From the NCBI GenBank assembly GCA_963921935.1, contig OY998181.1, forward strand, positions 133,972,423-134,036,422: a stretch of DNA of 64,000 bases, written 5' to 3'. This DNA is from Galeruca laticollis. Lineage: Eukaryota > Arthropoda > Insecta > Coleoptera > Chrysomelidae. A program made the translations under genes and the position numbers. The notes beneath the pieces are model-generated. The model searched no databases and had not been told where the DNA came from. It worked only from the letters and a program-made list of their open reading frames with translations. Shown in pieces: positions 57,169 through 64,000 of the stretch. Positions within the stretch are counted from its first letter, which is position 1. Each line of letters opens with the position of its first letter.

Positions 57169-57186
57169 GTATTCTCCTCAAATACC

Positions 57187-57274
57187 CTTCCATATTATGC
57201 AGAGCAACACCAAACAACAAACGTAAACCCAAACAGAAACTTCTTAGAGTAAATCAACCATTTCTGGCCAGAAT

Positions 57275-57311
<37 letters not shown>

Positions 57312-58152
57312 TGGTTCCAAGACAAGCAAAGGATGCAGATGCGCCTTTTACGATGCTAGCACTTCCCATACGTCTTTGAAGCAATTTCCTAAAGAAACAT
57401 CAATTTATACACATGAAAATTACGCTGTGCTGTTCGTGCTGATATATGTTTCATCAACTGATATAAGAAATACAGTAATTTTTACAGACAGTAAAAGCCT
57501 CGTTGACAGATTACAAAATATTCATGACTCTCCAAATTTATCCCATGTGGAATTAAAAAGTCTAAAAGAACATCATAATATAAGACAACAAAATAAAAAT
57601 ACCATAGTGGTCTGGATAAAGGGTCACTCGGGTATAAAAGGAAATGAAATTGATGACAGATTAGCAAAATCGGCCATTTCTTCAGAAGAACCATTAACAA
57701 TAAAATCCGTACCACATTCCGATCTTAAGTGTGAATATAGGAACAGTCTGCTACTCGAATGGCAAAGAGTTTATGAAAGTACCACTCATGGACAGAACTA
57801 CAAAAGCTGCCAAGTCAAGATTCCACGTAAGAGATGGTTCTATGGGATATCACATAGAGAATTCATTGTTACTATACATAGAATAAGATCAGGACATGCT
57901 ATGACAGCGCTATATAAACAGAGAATTGGTATAATTGAAAATCCAGCTTGCACATGTGGCGAACTTGGTGATTTAACCCATGTAATACTAGAATGCTCCC
58001 AATTCCAAGCCAATCTAAATACTTTCTATGAGGATTTAATAGATCTTAAAGCAAAACTACCTATATGTGTAAACCAAATTGTATTCAGCAATAACATTAA
58101 TATTTTATATTGTCTTTATAATCACCTGAAAAGGTGCAAAATGAAATTGTAA
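57187..58152 (+). CDS. LINE copy B RNase H and C-terminus
   Basis: The frame continues from the 5' part (PSILCRATPNNKRKPKQK), crosses an AT microsatellite, and enters RNase H: IYTDGSKTSKGC, FTDSKSLVDRL, VVWIKGHSGIKGNEIDDRLA. The C-terminal knuckle region follows (ACTCGELGDLTHVILECSQF) to the stop at 58150. It is fully open. The start of the displayed frame is not a true start; this is the 3' end of an interrupted ORF2. Confidence 0.85.
57279..57307. repeat. (AT)n microsatellite inside RNase H coding
   Basis: About 14 AT dinucleotides immediately precede the TACAGATGG that encodes YTDG. The run keeps the frame and adds alternating I-Y codons just before the first catalytic aspartate. Confidence 0.9.
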
Positions 58153-58217
58153 AACCTGATACTAACATAAATACATTGTAAGCAATTTTGCGATTAAATA
58201 TCTTGTTAGTGCGTCGA

Positions 58218-58527
58218 TGAAAAAAAAAAGGAAAAAAAAAGATTTAGAAAGAAAAAAGAGAAAAAAAAAGGAAAAAAACAAAACAAAAATAGAAATATAT
58301 GCACAAGTACTAACAACATACATAACATACTAACACAAAGAATGTATATCTGCAAATGTTCATTGTTTACAAGAAAACCTTGTTTAAACATACTAACATA
58401 ATTGTATAGAAGAAAACTTTGTTTAATAACTCGTCCCCGTAAAAACTACTTAAAAAAAGATAAACTACCTCAAAGTAATCTAAGTTAAGTAATAAAATGT
58501 TACAAAGCTGTTGTGAAGGCGGTTATA
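58218..58527. other. A-rich LINE 3' tail and flank
   Basis: A purine-dominated stretch (A and GAAA runs, 58218-58290) is the probable 3' tail of LINE copy B, followed by unannotated sequence up to the Tc1 element. No gene. Confidence 0.5.
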
Positions 58528-60383
58528 CACTGCCGAGCAAACATAATCTACATTATGCTCAATTTCAAAGTTGATTTTCTCGCGAACCAATAAATCGATT
58601 TCGATTTTTTTTTGAACTGTAACTGTGATATACTTTTTCATTCAGATTTCAGTTTTAGGCTTATGCATGGTGCAAAAATAAGAATAGTTTTTATGTTAAA
58701 TTTGAGACACCTTGTAGGGAGCATTAGCAACAACAACGGATACATGATGAAATTATTCTATATCCTCATGTTTTCCAAACATTTTGTTTTTTGAATCTCT
58801 CAGATATCTGTAGTATCCCAGAAAATATACAGTTTTATACCAAAATATGTTTTTTCTTAAATCAAAATAACATTTTGACAACACAATATTAAACTAAGAA
58901 CGACACTAACAATAATTGGCAATAAATAGCAAAAACCGTACATTAGTAGCAAATGTTTCCACCTCTATTTCTAATAACTGCTTCACATTGCCTCGGCATA
59001 CTCGATATTAAATTGGATTTTAGTCAAGTCCACTCCAAATGTCGGTAACCATTATCTGGACATATTACAGGTTGACAGGAGGGGGTTGATGCTGTTTCAG
59101 TGCCCTACAAATAGTATCCCCTAAGTTCTCTATAGGATTCAAATTGGGACTGCGCGGTGGTGAATTTAGAGTTCAATTATATACTTCATGTAAATATTCA
59201 TTGACAATGTGCACTACATGAGGTCTTCTATTAACGTGCATTAGTGAAAAATGATTCCCAATGTACGGACGGAAAGGGACAACGTGCTCAGACAAAATGT
59301 CACTAATATACCTTTCACTATTTAAAGAGCCTCTACGTAATGGTTCGATATCTGTCGGCGCTGTTAAGGAAATTCCAGCCCAAAACATCACAGAACTCCC
59401 TTTAAATAAAGTTGTTTCATTTATGTTGCACTGTGCATAACTCTCACCTGGCTGGCGAATAGCTGTATATACAAAGCCTAGAGTCATTTGTAAATAGAAC
59501 GTGTTCCCAGTCCTCAATAGTCCAGTTTACATGCACCTTGGTGAATTCTAGTCTAGTTCTCTGGTGATCTGCATTTAATCTAGGACCCCTTGCTGGAACA
59601 TTTAAATTGTGATCAGGAATACTTCTCCTTAGTATCAATGCTTGGTTGAATATTATGAACTGACACAGTCTAATATAGCGGTCTTGAACAACTGTAGTTA
59701 CCCCAGGTTGCCTTATCCCTGAAATATTGGACAACACAAAAAATTGTTGTATGAGCAAATCCCAATCTCAAGCCAATGGCGTTGTAGCTCACTCCTTCGT
59801 TATGTAATGTCACTGCTTGAACACATTAATCACGAATTATATTCTTTCAAACACATTGCATTGTCTCGACAATAAAACAGAAATTATGAACTGAATTATT
59901 CAGTTTAGGACGATAGGTACATAAATAAAGGAATTATTGAAAACTGACATTTGCTGCTATTGTTGATTTATCTTAGACTTACTACTGTGTTTCTTAAACC
60001 AGAAATCTAGAAAAATTATTTATTTATTAAAGAAAAACATATTCAAGTATAAAACTGTATATTTTCTTTGATATTACAGATATCTAATCAATTCAAAAAA
60101 CAAATTGTTTGGAAAACATGAGGCTATAGCGTAATTTCATCATGCATCTATTGTTGCTAATGCGTCTCAAATTTAATGTAAAAAAACTATTCTTATTTTT
60201 GCACCCTGTATAAGCCGAAAACGGAAATTTGAATACAAAATTCTATCACACCGTGTCATTAGAAGAAAGAACAAAGTTACAATTCAAAAAACAAATTATA
60301 GAAATTGATTTATCGGTTCGCGAGGAAACCAACTTCGAAATTGAGCATAATTTTTGGTTGTGTGTTATTTTCGCTCGTCAGTT
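58528..60383 (-). mobile_element. Tc1-like transposon with long inverted repeats
   Basis: The element is flanked by TA (58526-58527 and 60384-60385), as required for Tc1/mariner. The ends start CACTGCCGAGC and AACTGACGAGC and extend as diverged inverted repeats for about 230-250 bp (58528-58756 and 60131-60383), including CTCGCGAACCAATAAATCGA near the outer part and GCAAAAATAAGAATAGTTTT further in. The transposase lies on the minus strand and is broken. Confidence 0.88.
59173..59840 (-). pseudogene. Tc1 transposase, broken
   Basis: Two overlapping frames cover much of a Tc1 transposase: HTH/linker remnants with RRSIPDHNLNVPARGPRLNA and RTRLEFTKVHVNWTIEDW, where FTNDSRLC carries N for the first catalytic D. 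The second frame holds VMFWAGISLTAPTDIEPLRR, SERYISDILSEHVVPFRPYI and FSLMHVNRRPHV, where HVN stands for the usual DNA. With both visible catalytic aspartates altered, and a frameshift near 59460, it is inactive. The N-terminal DNA-binding part beyond 59840 is degenerate. Confidence 0.85.
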
Positions 60384-60654
60384 TACTTCTTTCTCCCGTA
60401 TTATGTATAAATAGTTTTTTTAACAGTTACTTAAGTGATTTAAGACTGAAAAGATGTGCCATTATAATAATAAATGGTCTTTATTAAGTATAAAAATAAT
60501 ACTCAACTGGTCATTGACCGAGGTCCTTCAGCCACAGTGGTATAAGTTATTGTGTAAATTACAATGATATTCTTAAAATTTTACAGTTTCAGATTGATAT
60601 AAGAGAGGAAAAAAAACCAAAAAATAACCAAAACTATCGTTTACCCCATAGAAT

Positions 60655-62330
60655 TTGTTCTGGTTGTTTGTAGTGTGTTCTTCTGTTGCAACATGGGAGA
60701 TGAGGTTCTTGTTTTCGGTTTTCCCACTAAATTTGAAGGACAACTGTGATAGTCTCTCTTCGATGGGTTACACTCCAGTAACTTCATGTAGCAGTTGGTT
60801 GGGTGGATTATGGATAGGATTATTTGGATGTTTAATTTTCGTGATAATGCGCAAGGCAGTTCTTTCGGCCACCTGGAGATTCTTCCGGGCAGGATTTCTT
60901 ATGTTCTAAAATATTATATGTCCATATTCAATTAGTGGTCTACATATCATTTTGTAGATTTTAGTTTTTGTGTTAAAGTTTATTCCATATTCTTTTTTAG
61001 ATATAGATTTGAAGTGCTTTGCCTTTGATATGGTTTTCTTTTTTATATTTCGTGTGTGTGAGTCGAAGTTTAGCTTATTGTTCATAGTAATCCCTAGATA
61101 GTTTGTACATATTTCTGGACTGAGTTCATGGTCATATAACCTTACTGACTGATGTAGGTGATGGAGAGTGGAAAAATATTAGCAAATGTGATTTCCCTGG
61201 ATTAGGTTTCAGTCGCCATTTATTGAACCATGATGTTGTTCTGTCTGCTAGCTGTTGTAATATTTCAATGGTTGTATTTCAACCCCTGCAGTGAGAAACC
61301 AAAGCAGTATCATCTACATATTGTAGTATATAGTTATCTGAAACAAAGTATTCTGGGTCTGCGTGGTATATATCTGAACAGTATAAGTTGTATAGTTTTG
61401 TCCTGCACTTTTACTCTCAGTTTTCTTTCATTCGGTAAATTAGCTATCACATGGTTCAGGTATTTGGGACAACCAAGGTAGTCCAACTTGTAAATAAGAC
61501 CTTTCGTCCAAACCCTATCGAAAGCTTTATTAATGTCTAAGAAAATTGCTGCTGTTTTGTTTCTGTTAAGCTTAGATGCTTCTATGTTGTTGGTGAGTAT
61601 CGCTAGAGGGTGGGTCATAGAACAATGAGTTTTGAATCCAAAGTGATTTTTTCAAGGTTTTTTGTAGCACAGGTAACAGCGTAATTGGTCTATAACTGGT
61701 AGGTGTAGAGTGATCCATGTTTGGTTTCATAATAGTAACAATTGTACCCGTTTTCCATTCTCTAGGTATGTAGCTGTTTTTCAGACAAAACTGATACATT
61801 TGGATGATATATTCGTGGATCCTATGGTGTAGCTGTTTAACCAATTATTTTTTAATGAAATCATGCCCTGGGGCAGTATTTTTACCTTGGTTTATTATAC
61901 TGTAGTATTCTTCTTCTTCGATTTCATATTCCTCAGGGTTCACGTTGACTTGCTGTGGGTCTATATAGTGTATGTTGTACCATTCCGAGATAGTTTCATA
62001 GTGGTGATCATCGAAATTGTCTTTTTCGCTTTCTTCATATGTTTTTTCGAAATGCTGCGCAAATATGGTACTTTTCTCTTCCGGTAAGTCGACTGTTTGA
62101 CCATTTTCTATCAGTGGGTGGCTCTCTTGTTAGTTGTTTTTATATTTCGAAAGTTTCTTAATACCCTGCCAATACGATTTGCCCAGTTTATTATTGATCT
62201 CCTCACATACAGTCAACCATTTATGATCTCTGTACTGCTGAATCATCATTTGTATGTGTTTATTATATTTATTTAGTTCTCTTTTTAAGGCCGGGTTGCC
62301 AATATTCCTATATTCCCTATACATTTTTCA
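60655..62330 (-). pseudogene. Jockey-like reverse transcriptase
   Basis: Blocks in order: NKLGKSYWQGIKKLSKYKN (linker, about 62150), NSYIPREWKTGTIVTIMKPN and TSYRPITLLPVLQKTLKK (61.7 kb), AAIFLDINKAFDRVWTKGLI (61.5 kb), and the catalytic YILQYVDDTALVSH near 61300. The C-terminal part below 61.2 kb is recognisable only in pieces. Frames are broken at several sites, so it is inactive. Confidence 0.85.
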
Positions 62331-62417
62331 TTTGCTTCTAATCAGTTGTATGATATATGGTGGTAGTTCCTGGGTAAAGTACCGCATTTCTTTTTTGGGG
62401 GCATTTTCCAATACAAC

Positions 62418-63263
62418 TTAGTTGAAATTGCTGAGCATTCTTCTGTTCATGTCCTGCTCGTTGTCTATGTACCTCAACATGGCTGTGTTCACTTTCTCTA
62501 TGTTTGTTTTCTTGAAATTGTATTTCTCAATTTTGATATTTTTAATTGGGGTGTGAGGGTCAATAATGATTCTGAAACCGAGGTGGTCCGAGCATAGGTC
62601 TGGTATATTTACAACACTTTTGATATTTCTTGCTAGATTGGAGGTATGAAAGATCATATCCGGTGTTGAGCCTGCATTATGATTCATAAGAAAAGTAGGC
62701 GGAGTGTCGTATTTAACAAAGTTGGTATTATTTAGGAAGTCGTTCACTTGTTTTTTTTTCAGCTTTGTATTGGCATTGAAGTCTCCTATTACAATGGTAT
62801 ATTTGTTGAGGCTGCTCATCGTAAATATATTTTCCTCTATTCTGGAGTATGGGTGAATGTAAACAAGAAATATATGTAAATAATCATCAAGAAATGGCAT
62901 TGAAAAATGTATACATTCATTTAGAGGGTTGTTGATAGATGGAGCATTGCTCTTTCTCATTGTCAGTTTTGGATCTGTTATGACTAGACTACTTCCCCTT
63001 GCGTGGTTGTGGATTAAGTGGCCGTTTTTCTGAATAATATTTCATTTTTTGTAAACTATTTTCTTTGGATATTTCGTTTTGGATTCTACAAATAATGCCA
63101 TATTGATATCATTGGATTCAATATATTTTTGTATAAGCTCTTTCTTCCCGGAATATCCATTGATGTTTGAGTATACTTTATTAATTAAGGACATGTTCGT
63201 AATGGGAATTATTGGTGGGCTCAGTAGGCGAGTGATGTGAGGTGTCAGTTTCTTCCATGTCAA
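62418..63263 (-). pseudogene. Jockey-like endonuclease
   Basis: The first frame (63042-63263) contains the N-terminal residues of the APE fold (INKVYSNINGYSGKKELIQK, ALFVESKT with the catalytic E). The second (62418-62960) has YTIVIGDFNANTK with the metal-binding D and N, and ends LCSDHLGFRII (SDH). A break near 62965-63040 separates them. The key residues are present, so decay is recent relative to other relics here. Confidence 0.85.
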
Positions 63264-63296
63264 ACATGAGGAAGTACATTTTATTTCCTGAAAACA

Positions 63297-63836
63297 CTAT
63301 CCACTCTGAAGTTGAAATTTTTTACGAAGTTGTGTCACTAGTTCGTCTCTATTGGTCACTGCTGGGTTGTTCAGCTCATTAACATAGATATTTATGATGG
63401 TATCATGTATGGTTATTGGTTGATGTATTCTTGATTTTTTATTTCTGTGTGATTTTTTTATTGATTGTATTGGTTGTCTTGGTCTATTGGGGCACTTATA
63501 TGACCAGACTTGGTGGTCTTCTGCTCTGCAGCTATGGCACTTAGGAGTCAATGTGGATGTACATTTGCTGGTTGGGTGGGTTCCATTACATTTTAGGCAT
63601 TTTATGGGTTGTTGGCATGTTTCTGTTGGATGATTGAAGGATAAGCATTTACTGCATGGTTTTGGAGCTGGTGCATGTGGTTCACTGAGATAAACTGGAC
63701 AGTGGCGATACTTGAAAAATAGTTCTTGGGATAGCAACATATGAGAAGTTTTTTCTGATCCAGTTATTATTCTTATAAGTTTAGTAGGTTTTCCTGTAGC
63801 TCTTGATACGATTCTTCTGCAGAATCTGTGATCCAT
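63297..63836 (-). CDS. Jockey-like ORF1 with zinc knuckles
   Basis: This 179-residue frame has a basic N-terminal part and three CCHC-type knuckles near residues 61-120: CSKCLSFNHPTETC, CLKCNGTHPTSKC and CHSCRAEDHQVWSYKC. A lysine-rich segment and a short C-terminal domain end the protein. The frame starts mid-gene: the upstream sequence to 64000 on the minus strand continues ORF1 in another frame. The product would bind LINE RNA in the ribonucleoprotein particle. Confidence 0.85.
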   Translation of the reverse strand: MDHRFCRRIVSRATGKPTKLIRIITGSEKTSHMLLSQELFFKYRHCPVYLSEPHAPAPKPCSKCLSFNHPTETCQQPIKCLKCNGTHPTSKCTSTLTPKCHSCRAEDHQVWSYKCPNRPRQPIQSIKKSHRNKKSRIHQPITIHDTIINIYVNELNNPAVTNRDELVTQLRKKFQLQSG

Positions 63837-64000
63837 GTTGTTTTTGGTTAGTAATTCGCTGATTGATTTTTCTTCTATTTCTAATTCTACTTATGCAATG
63901 ACTACAGAGTAGCTGGATGATTGCTCTGAGGTAGCAAGTACAGTTGAATTTGTCGCCGATTCTTTGAATTGTATTATTTTTCCGACCTCAACCATTTTGT

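Larger units (their letters stand above)
50340..58200 (+). mobile_element. LINE with RNase H, copy B, interrupted
   Basis: Second copy of the family at 32700, better preserved. ORF1 starts at ATG 50408, ORF2 covers endonuclease and RT to about 54600, and RNase H resumes at 57187 after another LINE inserted at 54594-57168. It ends in a long A-rich, GAAA-containing tail (58218-58290). Both copies share TGTAAGCAAT near the 3' end (37850 and 58179). Without the insert it would be about 5.3 kb. Confidence 0.87.
60480..64000 (-). mobile_element. Jockey-like LINE, minus strand, runs off the window
   Basis: The order on the minus strand is ORF1 with three CCHC knuckles (63297-63836 and beyond), then an endonuclease (62418-63263), and RT (61270-62330), ending near 60480 with a TTATTATTATA-type 3' tail. 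No RNase H is present, which fits the Jockey clade. The 5' end lies beyond 64000. It ends about 95 bp from the Tc1 element. Confidence 0.85.

Noticed and set aside
58218..58290. A-rich GAAA tract as a regulatory purine region
   Set aside because: Position directly after LINE copy B and its composition fit a degenerate poly(A)-type LINE tail.
1..64000. Possibility of host tRNA or rRNA genes
   Set aside because: I saw no cloverleaf with box A and B spacing and no conserved rRNA core; only the Copia primer site matches a tRNA segment.

Overview
This is nuclear DNA from an arthropod, almost certainly an insect. It is AT-rich, its genes are spliced with GT-AG introns, and most of it is eukaryotic transposable elements: hAT, piggyBac, Tc1/mariner, MULE, a Zator-like element, Crypton, Copia and several LINE clades. 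I see no prokaryotic gene, rRNA, tRNA or CRISPR array. Order and species cannot be fixed from this window; a large-genome beetle or hemipteran would fit.

Host content appears to be one minus-strand gene. Three exons (46281-46426, 28300-28592, 13698-13966) join with matching splice phases into one proline-rich protein with an RRM-like segment. Its two introns here are about 17.7 kb and 14.3 kb, and they hold most of the elements described below. I could not identify the protein.

Layout. 1-1.8 kb: unassigned, with GGTGACA repeats. 1.8-5.0 kb: complete hAT element with an intact four-exon BED-finger transposase and TATCGATA arrays at both ends. 6.0-10.4 kb: a minus-strand transposase relic (called family X here), split by a complete piggyBac element in TTAA. 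13.7-14.0 kb: host exon. 14.2-18.1 kb: Copia LTR element with a TTATT duplication, internally deleted. 19.3-21.5 kb: MULE whose terminal repeats are tandem arrays of about 14 bp. 21.65-27.6 kb: second family X relic, split by a minus-strand PHD-finger LINE. 28.3-28.6 kb: host exon. 29.4-32.7 kb: complete ISAzo13/Zator-like element with an intact two-exon 788-residue transposase and a TAG duplication. 32.7-37.9 kb: degenerate LINE with RNase H (copy A). 38.0-38.9 kb: Copia fragment. 39.0-45.6 kb: Crypton tyrosine-recombinase relic, with a truncated LINE (perfect 19-bp duplication) beside it and an R1-clade LINE inside it. 46.3-46.4 kb: host exon. 46.6-48.7 kb: palindromes, a tandem satellite, foldback elements and a minisatellite. 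49.3-50.2 kb: mariner-type relic. 50.3-58.2 kb: second RNase H LINE (copy B), split by a truncated LINE. 58.5-60.4 kb: Tc1 element with terminal repeats of about 240 bp. 60.5 kb to the edge: minus-strand Jockey-like LINE.

The nesting gives a relative history. Several insertions fall within reading frames that become continuous again when one insert and one target duplication are removed. The best-preserved and therefore probably youngest elements are the hAT and the Zator-like element. The sequence supports no single host system; the most novel content is the Zator-like element, the hAT with DRE-type termini, the MULE termini and the Crypton relic.
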